64,000 nt of DNA from Thiobius zoothamnicola (GTDB lineage: Bacteria; Pseudomonadota; Gammaproteobacteria; Chromatiales; Chromatiaceae). The first letter of the stretch is position 1. Each line of letters begins with the position of its first letter. The stretch lies in contig OY782758.1 in NCBI GenBank assembly GCA_963678215.1, forward strand, positions 62,001-126,000, read 5' to 3'. The notes under the pieces are model-generated. The model was not told where the DNA came from. It saw only the letters and a list, made by a program, of their open reading frames with translations, and did no database searches. The translations under genes were made by a program, and so were the position numbers. This document shows positions 18,119-27,108 of the stretch, piece after piece.

Positions 18119-18673
18119 ATGCCTGTTCAGGATGAAATAATCGATATTGTTGATCAGTTTAATCAAATAATTGGACAAGAACCCCGTACTTACGTACATG
18201 AGCGTGGGTTGCTCCATCGTAGTGTGCATGGTTTGGTCTTTAATTCGAGTCAACAGTTGTTTCTACAAAAAAGAGCATATGCTAAAAAAATCAATCCTGG
18301 ATTATGGGATAGTTCAGTGGGAGGGCATTTGCATGCAGGGGAAACCTACGAGCAAGCTTTAGTACGTGAGACAAAGGAGGAGTTAAATTTTATACCGGAA
18401 AATTATCAGTTCCTGTTTCAATTGTCTTCCAGGCCAATAACGGGTTATGAGTTCATTAGAGTATATGCGATCCAGTTTGATGGGGAAATAAACGCCAATC
18501 AGGAGGATGTATATGAAGGTAGGTGGTTTGATCAGGCGGAGTTGGAGATTCTAATGAATTTGTCTGGGGGAGAACTAACTTCCACGTTTAAATTAATTCA
18601 CCATACCTATTTGGAACTTGAGTTTCCTATCGACTTTAATACCCCGTCTTCTAAACTCAATAAATCAGAATAA
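18119..18673 (+). CDS. Nudix hydrolase
   Basis: 184 residues from ATG 18119 (GGGAGA upstream, and the family N-terminus 'DIVDQFNQIIG' follows). A Nudix box is present at residues 69-88: G-x5-E-x7-RE-x2-EE, with the family's final Gly replaced by Asn. The overall pattern is like YfcD or isopentenyl-diphosphate isomerase-type Nudix proteins. The substrate is probably a nucleoside or prenyl diphosphate derivative, but sequence alone cannot say which. It lies between the diheme cytochrome and DMT transporter genes on the same strand and is probably co-transcribed. Confidence 0.85.
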   Translation: MPVQDEIIDIVDQFNQIIGQEPRTYVHERGLLHRSVHGLVFNSSQQLFLQKRAYAKKINPGLWDSSVGGHLHAGETYEQALVRETKEELNFIPENYQFLFQLSSRPITGYEFIRVYAIQFDGEINANQEDVYEGRWFDQAELEILMNLSGGELTSTFKLIHHTYLELEFPIDFNTPSSKLNKSE

Positions 18674-18678
18674 TCACA

Positions 18679-19599
18679 ATGAATTTGATTGATCTATATT
18701 ACATTGCGCCACTAATTGGCGGACTAGCGATTGCTTTTATTCCAGGTATTAATAATTACATCGCAAAGAGTTCAAAAAGTGTTGGTTTTACCTTATTACT
18801 GAATTTCTCATTGGGTACGATTGCATTAACTATACTTTATCTGACATTCTCTACGGTAAGGTTCAGTGAATTGAGTCATTTGCCACTATGGTTTTTCCTT
18901 GGTGGCGTTTATGGAACAGTCACTGTTGTTGTGATGACGATTACGCCAGCGAAGATCGGTATTGGTAAAACATTGGCGATTTTCATTACCGCTCGTTTAA
19001 CATCGGCGACAGTGATTGAGGATAATGGCTGGCTCAATATGCAGCAAAATGCAGCGACTATCTTACAAATTATTGGGGTTTTTGTTGCGGTTGCGGGCAC
19101 TGTGTTGATATTGAGGGCCAAAGCAACTCAGAATTATAGTGGAAACATGGTGGTTCTCTATTATGCATTATGTTTCTTATCGGGGATCTCAAGCTCTTTG
19201 CAATCATCGACGAATGCCGCCTTATTTGGTGTGACCGATGATATGTTTTTTGTTTCCTGGTTGAATTTCTCTGAGAATCTGATGGTTCTGATAGTTTTCT
19301 ACCTCATTTATTCATTATTTTTCAGAGTGAGAATGAACTTCTTTCTCTCAGGAAAAATATACTTCCTTGGCATGCTTTCGGCGCTGGGTTCGTTAACGGT
19401 TATTTCAATGATGGCGATTGGTTCATTGAAAGTTGGCGTTGCTAACACGGTTATACTTTCTGTACTGACTCAATTGGCGACCGGTGCTGTTATTGACCAT
19501 CATGGCTGGCTTAAAGTCGCGCGGCATCGTTTCTCTACGAAATCCTTTTTGGGACTGGCTTTATTATTGTCTGGTGTATACTTGGTTGTTATGTATTAG
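18679..19599 (+). CDS. DMT-superfamily transporter, two DUF606 (YdcZ-like) repeats
   Basis: 306 residues and ten predicted helices arranged as two similar halves, each resembling the YdcZ/DUF606 unit: 'GLAIAFIPGINNYIAK', 'LGGVYGTVTVVVMTITPAKIG', and in the second half 'SGISSSLQSSTNAAL' and 'LLSGVYLVVMY'. YdcZ proteins are usually single-repeat pairs, so this is a fused form. The substrate is unknown. The start codon lies 5 bases after the Nudix stop without a clear ribosome site, implying coupling. Confidence 0.8.
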   Translation: MNLIDLYYIAPLIGGLAIAFIPGINNYIAKSSKSVGFTLLLNFSLGTIALTILYLTFSTVRFSELSHLPLWFFLGGVYGTVTVVVMTITPAKIGIGKTLAIFITARLTSATVIEDNGWLNMQQNAATILQIIGVFVAVAGTVLILRAKATQNYSGNMVVLYYALCFLSGISSSLQSSTNAALFGVTDDMFFVSWLNFSENLMVLIVFYLIYSLFFRVRMNFFLSGKIYFLGMLSALGSLTVISMMAIGSLKVGVANTVILSVLTQLATGAVIDHHGWLKVARHRFSTKSFLGLALLLSGVYLVVMY

Positions 19600-20143
19600 C
19601 CAGATGAGGCTTTTTTCCCCAGTATTCAACGTGAAAGTTACTATGTGTAGCATCTGTTGAAATTTTGTTGAACTGATTCGGTAGGTTATCACGGATAAAG
19701 TGAAGGTGCATGTCGCAACGATAATCATCCGGTAAGAAAGATAATATGCACTTATTTACGATGCCACGCATAAAAGCTTCTTTATATAGACTAATTCCTC
19801 CACATATAAAAACTCTTTGTGGCGGATTTGGAGTTGATCTTATTCCAGATAACGCGTGATCTAGAGAAGTGCTTGGTTTGCCTCGTTGCTTTTCCGGCAC
19901 ATTGAATTTGCCTGCTTTTGTCAGGCAGAAAACATCACAATGAGCTAGTATCTTGAGTCGGCTCTTAGGGAAGTCTGCTTCCCAGGATTTTCTGGCGATG
20001 ATATAACCATTTTTCGAATTATCCGTTTGTTGTAATACTGTTTTTAGAAAAAAGTCCGTTTCTTCGGGAATGTTCCATGCCATTTTTCCTCGTTTTGCTA
20101 TTCCCCATGCTTTGTCAACACAAGCGATTAAGATAATATCCAA
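19589..20143 (-). CDS. Dihydrofolate-reductase-like protein
   Basis: 184 residues. N-terminal 'IACVDKAWGIAKRGKMAWNIPEETDFF' matches the DHFR substrate and NADPH site, with Glu at the position of the catalytic Asp27. 'RKSWE' replaces the usual GRKTWE, and 'RVFICGGISLYKEAF' matches the cofactor Gly-Gly motif. TTG 20143 is the start: GGAG lies 8 bases upstream. It may be a true DHFR or a related reductase; the divergence suggests a specialised or acquired copy. It converges on the DMT gene with an 11-base overlap. Confidence 0.8.
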   Translation of the reverse strand: MDIILIACVDKAWGIAKRGKMAWNIPEETDFFLKTVLQQTDNSKNGYIIARKSWEADFPKSRLKILAHCDVFCLTKAGKFNVPEKQRGKPSTSLDHALSGIRSTPNPPQRVFICGGISLYKEAFMRGIVNKCILSFLPDDYRCDMHLHFIRDNLPNQFNKISTDATHSNFHVEYWGKKPHLANT

Positions 20144-20208
20144 ATTTATTCTCCAGCTTTCATGCTCAACTAAATGTATTCCTGATTAATTAAGTTTTCG
20201 ACACATAA

Positions 20209-20235
20209 TCAGCCAATATTTTCTTAATTGGCTGA
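20209..20235. promoter_or_regulatory. Perfect 9-bp inverted repeat upstream of the DHFR-like gene
   Basis: TCAGCCAAT (20209-20217) and ATTGGCTGA (20227-20235) pair perfectly across a 9-base spacer, 66 bases upstream of the DHFR-like start and after the end of the LysR gene. It has no T run, so an operator is as likely as a transcript-end hairpin. Confidence 0.35.
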
Positions 20236-20320
20236 GCTAACTATATTGATTGACTTTTTGTGGTTCTAAAGATTAGGAATATTGATTCCAGTAGGCGAAA
20301 AATATTATCGGCATACATCT

Positions 20321-21316
20321 TTATTTAGCAAACACCCCTGGCCACAGAGTTCTCATGCGTTGAATACAAGGATCGATTTTGAGAGCAAAGCTTAAAAACT
20401 CCTGGGCGATGAGTGACAGCTCCTTACCCTTCAAATGCACCAGATACAAACGGCGCATAATGGGAAATCCCTGCACATCCAACAAGGTGACCGGTCCCTC
20501 CGGGCCTTCCAGAGACAAGGTATGCAACGACAAGACGGCTAACCCCAATCCGCCGACGACGCCATGCTTGATCGCCTCATTACTGCCCAACTCCATACGG
20601 ACATTCGGTTTCAGTCCCTGCTCCTCAAACAAGCGCAAAGTCGCACTGCGAGTGCCAGAACCCGGCTCCCGGAAAATGAAAGGCTCCTTGACGATGTCAC
20701 TTAACGGGATATTCTGCTCACCCGCCAACGGATGCCCCCGTGGGGCGATCACCACCAAAGGATTCGGCGCAAAAGGATACGCCTCAATAGTCAGATGAGC
20801 ATCCGGCACTTGGCCGGTAATGTAAAAATCATCCTCATCCGCATTAATGCGCTCAATAATCCGCTCCCGGTTCGACACCTTCAACGCCATATCAATGCCC
20901 GGATTCCGCTGACAAAAATCCCCCAACACCTCCGGGATAAAATACTTCGCCGTACTGATCACCCCCAACCGCAAACGCCCCCGCTTCATGCCCTGCAAAT
21001 CCGCCATTTTCATCTCCAGATTTGCCAACACCGAAAAAATCCGGCGGCAAGACGCATACAACTCCAACCCCGCCTCGGTCGGTCGCGCTTTACGCCCCAA
21101 ATGCTCAAACAACGGCAACCCCACCGCATCCGCCAACTTCTTGATCTGCATCGAAATCGTGGGCTGGGTTAAAAACAACTCCTCAGCCGCTCGCGTGAAA
21201 CTCCCCAAGCGCACAGTCGCCTCAAAAATCTGCAACTGGCGTAAAGTCGTATGCCGAATCAAGTACTCAGGCATAGCCACCGGCGGGGTATAAACCTGTT
21301 CATTCGATGAATTCAT
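20321..21316 (-). CDS. LysR-family regulator, CbbR-like
   Basis: 331 residues. N-terminal winged helix: 'LRQLQIFEATVRLGSFTRAAEELFLTQPTISMQIKKLADAVG'. The effector domain contains the 'PLVVIAPRGHPLAG', 'FIFREPGSGTR' and 'ELGSNEAIKHGVVGGLGLAVLS' segments that mark CbbR and close relatives. CbbR activates Calvin-cycle and carbon-concentrating genes in response to metabolites. No cbb genes are in the window, but the divergent neighbour is a SulP transporter, a family that includes bicarbonate importers. A second possible start, ATG 21274, leaves the HTH intact. Confidence 0.85.
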   Translation of the reverse strand: MNSSNEQVYTPPVAMPEYLIRHTTLRQLQIFEATVRLGSFTRAAEELFLTQPTISMQIKKLADAVGLPLFEHLGRKARPTEAGLELYASCRRIFSVLANLEMKMADLQGMKRGRLRLGVISTAKYFIPEVLGDFCQRNPGIDMALKVSNRERIIERINADEDDFYITGQVPDAHLTIEAYPFAPNPLVVIAPRGHPLAGEQNIPLSDIVKEPFIFREPGSGTRSATLRLFEEQGLKPNVRMELGSNEAIKHGVVGGLGLAVLSLHTLSLEGPEGPVTLLDVQGFPIMRRLYLVHLKGKELSLIAQEFLSFALKIDPCIQRMRTLWPGVFAK

Positions 21317-21549
21317 AAAAATGATCGTAGCAATCCGTTGGATATCTGACGCGGATCATGCCACAAATGCGGCGCGAACAGAGAATTTACCCCTTAAATC
21401 ATCACCCGGAAATCCACCATAGCGCACGGCGGGTTGGCACAACCTGAACCATAGAAGATCATCAATCCATGGCATCGAAAATATCGCTTTCTCAAATGAG
21501 ACAAAACACGTTCTGATGCGCGCCATACGGAATACTGGGATTGACTGCT
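21317..21549. promoter_or_regulatory. Divergent control region between the LysR gene and the SulP gene
   Basis: This 233-base gap separates two genes read outward, the classic arrangement in which a LysR regulator binds between its own gene and its target. I could not identify a single convincing T-N11-A operator or promoter pair by eye. Confidence 0.45.
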
Positions 21550-23223
21550 ATGCGCCTGTTCAACGACATCAACCTGAATCACTTACGCGGAGACCTCTTT
21601 GGCGGGGTGACAGCGGCGATTATCGCACTCCCCATGGCACTCGCCTTCGGCGTCGCCTCCGGCGCAGGCCCCGAAGCCGGTCTCTATGGCGCTGTCTTGG
21701 TCGGCCTGTTCGCCGCCCTCTTCGGTGCCACGCCAACGCTAATCTCTGAACCCACCGGTCCGATGACCGTGGTCATGACCGCCGTCATCGCCAGTCTCAT
21801 CGCCGCCAACCCAGACCAAGGCCTGGCCATGGCATTCACGGTCGTCATGCTGGCCGGCCTACTACAAATGCTGTTCGGCCTCCTAAAACTCGGCCACTAC
21901 GTCACCATGATGCCCTACACCGTGGTCTCCGGCTTTATGAGTGGCATCGGCATCATCCTCATTATCCTGCAACTTGGCCCCTTTCTCGGACACGCCACAC
22001 CAAGTGGCGGCGTATTAGGCACGCTGGAAACCTTACCCAACCTGATCGCGACGATCCGTCCCGCCGAAACCGCGCTGGCCCTGATCACCCTCGCTCTGAT
22101 CGTGTTTTTCCCCAAACGGCTATCCCGCTATATGCCCGCCCAACTCCTGGCGCTTCTACTGGGCACCCTCATCTCCCTACTCTTACTGGGCGAGCACGAC
22201 ATTCGCCGCATTGGCGAAATCCCCACCGGCCTGCCGGCAATCCAACTCCCCGTCTTCAGTGCCGAACAATGGTCGATGATGCTCATAAACGCCCTGGTAC
22301 TCGCCGTATTAGGCAGCATAGACGCCCTACTCACCTCCGTCATCGCCGAAAACATGACGCGCCAGGAAACCGACCCCAACAAAGAACTGGTGGGCCAAGG
22401 CGTCGGCAACCTCTTCTCCGGCGTATTTGGCGGTCTGCCGGGCGCCGGTGCCACCATGGGCACCGTCCTGAACATCAAAACCGGCGGCAGAACCGCGCTA
22501 TCCGGCTTAATCCGCGCCGCTATTCTCCTCGTTGTCGTACTCTGGGCCGCCGAACTCACCGCCCAAATCCCCCTCGCCGTATTAGCCGGCATTGCCCTCA
22601 AGGTCGGCTTCGACATCATCGACTGGAGCTTCCTGCGTCGGGCGCATGTGGTCTCCTCCAAAGCCGCCTGGATCATGTATGGCGTGATGGGCCTGACCGT
22701 CTTTGTGGACCTGATCACCGCCGTGGCGATTGGCGTGTTTATCGCCAATTTCCTCACCATTCAACGCATCACCAAGATCCAAGGCGACTCCGTCAAAGCG
22801 ATCCATGGCCCGGACACCGATCATGACCTGAACCGTGACGAAACCGAACTCCTACAACAAGCCAAAGGCAAGATCCTGGTCTTCACCCTGCATGGCGCAC
22901 TGATTTTTGGCATAGCCAAAGTCATCTCCCGGCGTCATGCGGTCCTGGATGACCATCAAGTCCTGTTGATTGACTTCACCGAAGTGCCGGTACTGGGGGT
23001 TTCCTCCTCCCTGGCGTTAGAGGACATGATCCTGAATGACGTGAAAGCGGGCCGGGCAGTGTATATCGCGGGTGCGAGTGAACAAGTGAAACGGCGTTTA
23101 ACCAACCTTGGTGTGCTGCAGAAACTGACACCGGCGCATCTGCTGGACACCCGTGAGGCGGCATTGCGGGAGGCTAATCAATACCTTGCCAAAAGGATGG
23201 CTGATGAGAGGGAGGTGAGTTAG
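21550..23223 (+). CDS. SulP-family anion transporter with STAS domain (candidate bicarbonate importer)
   Basis: 557 residues: a membrane domain of about 10-14 helices beginning 'LRGDLFGGVTAAIIALPMALAFGVASGAGPEAGLY', with the SulP signature near 'SEPTGPMTVVMTAVIASL'. A C-terminal STAS domain occupies about residues 435-545 ('LVFTLHGALIFGIAKV', 'LLIDFTEVPVLGVSSSLALEDM'). SulP proteins move sulfate, bicarbonate or other anions. The CbbR-like partner favours bicarbonate, but that is inference. ATG 21550 is chosen; TTG 21541 is possible. Codon third positions are notably C-rich. The 3' end overlaps the convergent kinase gene by 4 bases. Confidence 0.88.
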   Translation: MRLFNDINLNHLRGDLFGGVTAAIIALPMALAFGVASGAGPEAGLYGAVLVGLFAALFGATPTLISEPTGPMTVVMTAVIASLIAANPDQGLAMAFTVVMLAGLLQMLFGLLKLGHYVTMMPYTVVSGFMSGIGIILIILQLGPFLGHATPSGGVLGTLETLPNLIATIRPAETALALITLALIVFFPKRLSRYMPAQLLALLLGTLISLLLLGEHDIRRIGEIPTGLPAIQLPVFSAEQWSMMLINALVLAVLGSIDALLTSVIAENMTRQETDPNKELVGQGVGNLFSGVFGGLPGAGATMGTVLNIKTGGRTALSGLIRAAILLVVVLWAAELTAQIPLAVLAGIALKVGFDIIDWSFLRRAHVVSSKAAWIMYGVMGLTVFVDLITAVAIGVFIANFLTIQRITKIQGDSVKAIHGPDTDHDLNRDETELLQQAKGKILVFTLHGALIFGIAKVISRRHAVLDDHQVLLIDFTEVPVLGVSSSLALEDMILNDVKAGRAVYIAGASEQVKRRLTNLGVLQKLTPAHLLDTREAALREANQYLAKRMADEREVS

Positions 23224-26195
23224 CTGTCGCAGGTTGAGGACAGATCATTTTTTTGATCGGTGGATGCTGGGCGTGGCAGTGCCACGCTGATTGTGGTGCC
23301 ACAGTCGTTTGATTGAATGTGCAGGTCGCCGTGGTGTTCTTCAACTATACGGTTGACCACAGCCAGTCCCAGTCCTGTGCCTTCGCCCGGGCTTTTGGTG
23401 GTGAAGAATGGTTCCAGGATTCTGGCATGCAGTTTGTCCGGGATGCCGCTGCCTTGATCCGAGATGCTGATTATCATTTGGTCTGCTTTCGTGCGGACAT
23501 CCAGCGTCACTTTATCACCGGCTTTTGAGGCATCCGCAGCGTTTCTCAGCAAGTTGACCAGTACCTGAGATATTTGTTGCTTATCGCCTTGCAGGTATAA
23601 ATGGTCCGGGCAGTGGCTGATAAAGTGGATGCCAGCCTGTTTATTGGTCAGTTCCATCAGGTGCATGGCGTCTTTTATCACGTCAGATAGGGCAAACAAC
23701 TCATGGCGGTTTAAGTATTGACCTCCACGGCTGAAGCTTTGCAGTATTTTCAAAATATCAGCAATCCGTCGGCTCTGTTTGAGAATATCTTCAGCGGTCT
23801 CTTTAATGATTTCGGAATCGGCTTCATCACGCAGGTTTTGCGCCAATGAGGTCACGCCAGTTAAGGGGTTGCCGATTTCATGCGCGACGCCCGCTGCCAG
23901 ACGTCCAATCGAAGCCAGGCGATCATTGTGAGCCAGTTCCACTTCCAACGTGTTCAAGTTGGTTAAATCTTCCAGAATGATCACTTTGCCAAGCGCGGTG
24001 ATGTTTTTGCGATGGGCATCCGGTTCGATATAGTGGGCTTTATGCAGGTTGTACCAACGCGGTGCATGATTGACTTCTAGTTGCAGGCGATGCGTGTGTT
24101 CATCATTTGCGCGGGCGAAACCCAGCAGGAAGTCACGCCATGGCTCGGGTAATTGCTCCAAACGCATGCCCACGACCTGACGACCCGGTAATTGAGTCAT
24201 GACTTCCAAGGATAAATTCCACAGGACGATTTCATTTTGATGATTGGTGGCGCAAACGCCGAGTGGCAGTTCCTGAAGAATCTGGCGGTGCAAACGCCAT
24301 AAGTTATCCAATTCGGCATTTAAGCCATGCAATTCTGAGCGTGATGTTTGTAAACGTTCTTCGACATATTGTACGGAATCAGCCAATGCTGTTTTGGCTT
24401 CGGAATTGATCAACAGACGCTGATTGACGATCATATGCGCCATTTCCGGGCCAATCAGGCCGGATAAATTGCGTTCAATTCGCTCTCTTAAACGGCGTAG
24501 TTCGGCGGCGCGCTGCTCTTGGGGCCGCATGTGTAAATCCAGCAATGCCTGATCGACTTCCCGGTCCGCCATTTCCTGACCTAAAGCGGCGGCCAGGCCC
24601 ACGCGGAATTCATCCGGCGATGTGGCGTCAACCACCCCTTCCAATGGAATAAAACCTTCCGCCCGACAGGCATTTGCGGCTTCTTGTTCGCGCTGGCTTT
24701 GACGGGTCAGCAAACTGAACAAAACGAATAACAGGCTGTTGAGGCTGAGTGAATAAAAAGTGGCGAAAGTCCATTGGCTCATGCCGCTATGCGCCAGCCA
24801 GTCTGAGACGGGTATCTGGACGGTGAGTGTGCCGGACTCGTACAGCATGGGGCCTAATAACACGACTCCCCACACACTGATGCCGCCGAGCAGGCCGATG
24901 ATGAAGCCATTTCGATTGGCTTTCGACCAATACAGCAAGCCAATGATGCCAGGAATGAATTGGGCGACGGCGACAAAGGAGATCAAACCTAATTGCACCA
25001 ATCCTTCTTTATGCGGCAGAGAGACATAGACCAGATAGCCCGCCATGATGATCAATGCGATCAGGATGCGTTTACCCCATAACACCCATCGGTAGAGGTT
25101 TCTGGCGGGATCAGGGTGACTGGCGGGCAACAAAAGGTTGTTCAGGCTCATTGAAGCCAATGCCAGGGTTGTGACGATGACCATCGCGCTGGCCGCAGAC
25201 AGTCCGCCAATGAAAGCCAATACGGATAACCAGGGTGGAGCATGGGTCAAGGTGACACCCAAGGTGAAATAATCCGCCGGTATATCCAGTTGTAGCGATT
25301 CGCCAGCCCACAGAATGATCGGGATTGGCAGGTTCAGTAACAGCAAAAAAGCGGGGAAGGCCCAACTGGCGAATTTCAGGGTGTTTGGGTTGATGTTCTC
25401 GGTAAACAGCAGATGAAATTGCCGGGGCAATAAAAAAGCGGCGCAAAATGACAAAAACAGCAAAGTGAGCCAAGGATCTTCGCCGACAGGTTGGTAAAAG
25501 GCGTCAAGTGCCTCAGGGTGGGTTTGTAAAAATTGCTCCAACCCTGGTGGGCCGTCAAAGACCTGAAATAGCGCGAATAAACCAATCAACAAAAAAACCA
25601 ACAGCTTGATGAGTGATTCAAACGCGATGGCGGCCACCAAACCCAGGTGTTTTTCCCGATTGGAAATATGCCTGGCCCCAAACAGGATCGCGAACAAACT
25701 TAAGGTGACGCAAAATACGAATGCGATGCTGTTGGAAGGCGTTTCGCGGCTTAATACATGGAGAGACTCTGCCACCGCACGAATTTGCAAAGCGATGTAA
25801 GGCAGTGTACCCAGCAGCATAAACACGGTCGCCAAGGCACCGGCCAATTGACTGCGGTAGCGGAAAGCGAATAAATCGGGCAGGGAGGTGAGCTGGTAAT
25901 CCGAGGTTAAACGCAGTATCGGTTGTAATAATACCGGCGATAGAATGAATGCCAGTGTCGCGCCGAGATAAATCGTCAGGAACAGTAATCCGCTTTCATG
26001 GGCGAAGCCGACGCTGCCGTAATAGGTCCAGGATGTGGCGTAAACCCCGAGCGAAAGGGTGTAAACGATTGGATGAGCGATCCAACGGGACGGGATTTTG
26101 CCGCGATCCGCCGCGCTGGCGAGCCAGAACAAAAAGAACAGATACAATAAGCCGACAATAAACAGAAAGGCGAGATCATGGTTCATGGTCATCAT
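23220..26195 (-). CDS. CbrA-type sensor histidine kinase with SLC5 transporter domain
   Basis: 991 residues. Residues ~1-490 form a 12-13-helix sodium/solute symporter-like domain ('VYTLSLGVYATSWTYYGSVGFA', 'LPDLFAFRYRSQ'). A linker and a PAS domain (~residues 640-740) follow. The kinase core has phospho-acceptor His 772 in 'GVAHEIGNP', the N box 'NLLRNAADAS', and G boxes 'ISDQGSGIPD' and 'GEGTGLGLAVV'. This is the architecture of CbrA, which senses carbon/nitrogen balance or amino acids. No response regulator (cbrB) is adjacent. The start overlaps a small membrane-protein gene by 20 bases, suggesting translational coupling. Confidence 0.92.
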   Translation of the reverse strand: MMTMNHDLAFLFIVGLLYLFFLFWLASAADRGKIPSRWIAHPIVYTLSLGVYATSWTYYGSVGFAHESGLLFLTIYLGATLAFILSPVLLQPILRLTSDYQLTSLPDLFAFRYRSQLAGALATVFMLLGTLPYIALQIRAVAESLHVLSRETPSNSIAFVFCVTLSLFAILFGARHISNREKHLGLVAAIAFESLIKLLVFLLIGLFALFQVFDGPPGLEQFLQTHPEALDAFYQPVGEDPWLTLLFLSFCAAFLLPRQFHLLFTENINPNTLKFASWAFPAFLLLLNLPIPIILWAGESLQLDIPADYFTLGVTLTHAPPWLSVLAFIGGLSAASAMVIVTTLALASMSLNNLLLPASHPDPARNLYRWVLWGKRILIALIIMAGYLVYVSLPHKEGLVQLGLISFVAVAQFIPGIIGLLYWSKANRNGFIIGLLGGISVWGVVLLGPMLYESGTLTVQIPVSDWLAHSGMSQWTFATFYSLSLNSLLFVLFSLLTRQSQREQEAANACRAEGFIPLEGVVDATSPDEFRVGLAAALGQEMADREVDQALLDLHMRPQEQRAAELRRLRERIERNLSGLIGPEMAHMIVNQRLLINSEAKTALADSVQYVEERLQTSRSELHGLNAELDNLWRLHRQILQELPLGVCATNHQNEIVLWNLSLEVMTQLPGRQVVGMRLEQLPEPWRDFLLGFARANDEHTHRLQLEVNHAPRWYNLHKAHYIEPDAHRKNITALGKVIILEDLTNLNTLEVELAHNDRLASIGRLAAGVAHEIGNPLTGVTSLAQNLRDEADSEIIKETAEDILKQSRRIADILKILQSFSRGGQYLNRHELFALSDVIKDAMHLMELTNKQAGIHFISHCPDHLYLQGDKQQISQVLVNLLRNAADASKAGDKVTLDVRTKADQMIISISDQGSGIPDKLHARILEPFFTTKSPGEGTGLGLAVVNRIVEEHHGDLHIQSNDCGTTISVALPRPASTDQKNDLSSTCDS

Positions 26196-26373
26196 GATGA
26201 TGCACCAGGTAAGCGGCGAGCGTGATGATAATGGCCCAGAATAGATAGACCAGATACCAGGCCGATGCGGAATTCGCCCACCAGTCCATCAATGGTGATG
26301 CGAACAGGAGTGCCAGTAATAATCCGAGTAACCCGTTGAGGTCATTACGTTGGCTGGGAGGCTTGTTGTACAT
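26176..26373 (-). CDS. Small membrane protein overlapping the CbrA-type kinase gene
   Basis: 65 residues with two hydrophobic stretches (about residues 13-28 and 39-57) and a His/Asp-rich end (HHHDDHE). Its last 20 bases overlap the start of the kinase gene in another frame. In pseudomonads a small membrane protein (CbrX) is translationally coupled to CbrA in the same way; I think this is the counterpart, from position and size rather than close sequence similarity. It may control kinase translation or assist its membrane insertion. Confidence 0.65.
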   Translation of the reverse strand: MYNKPPSQRNDLNGLLGLLLALLFASPLMDWWANSASAWYLVYLFWAIIITLAAYLVHHHDDHEP

Positions 26374-26485
26374 GTTGGATGATTTGCCGAATCGCTTTGG
26401 GCTTTCATAATGTTAGAATTTCGCGCCGATAAGCATAAATGAGTCGGAATTTGATGGCTAACCTAAATACTTGCCGGAGGAAATG

Positions 26486-26848
26486 ATGGCAACTCAAGAT
26501 ACTTGCTGCACAATCGTCCCTTATTTCAAGGTCCATGCGAACCAGCTTGATGCATTCAAGATAATATGCGAGCAATTTGTCAGGCAAACTGAGACTGAAC
26601 CCAAATGCCTCTATTATGGCTTCAGCTTTGATAATGAGCATGTGCATTGTAGAGAAGGTTATGAGGATGCTGAAGGCTTGTTGGCCCATCTTGATAATGT
26701 TGGCGCTATCTTGGATGAGGCACTGGAAATCGCTGACTTGACCCGGCTTGAGATACATGGTCCTGAACAGGAATTGGCGAAACTGCGTAAACCTTTGGAA
26801 GCGTTGAATCCCCAATATTTCGTGCTGAAATATGGTTTCCGACGGTAA
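26486..26848 (+). CDS. ABM-like (dimeric alpha/beta barrel) protein
   Basis: 120 residues from ATG 26486 (GGAGGA upstream; ATG 26483 is equivalent). The pattern 'CTIVPYFKVHANQLDAFKIICEQFVRQTETEPKCLYYGFSFDNEHVHCREGYEDAEGLLAHLDNV' is that of antibiotic-biosynthesis-monooxygenase-type ferredoxin-like barrels: a beta strand, a helix, then 'EGYEDAEGLLAHL'. No metal or cofactor site is evident and the substrate is unknown. It stands alone between the kinase cluster and the Met-rich protein gene. Confidence 0.65.
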   Translation: MATQDTCCTIVPYFKVHANQLDAFKIICEQFVRQTETEPKCLYYGFSFDNEHVHCREGYEDAEGLLAHLDNVGAILDEALEIADLTRLEIHGPEQELAKLRKPLEALNPQYFVLKYGFRR

Positions 26849-27108
26849 TACTGCTCCCAATTAAATTTCTCTGGACAATGTTGCCATAAGGAGGAGTTTA
26901 GTGATTTGACGGCGCTAGGTGAAATATAAGCCCTGAGATCCGGTTAAGTTTCTGGATCTGGCGTTTTTAGAGTGCGTTGAATGTGCAGGATAATGCTTGA
27001 TAAAGGTTGCTTGTTAAAATGATTAACGTTTTATTTCACTCACGAAGTCAACCTGAATTTAGTTTAGAATATTAGAAATTTCGCATTTTTTATTTCAGGA
27101 GAATATGC

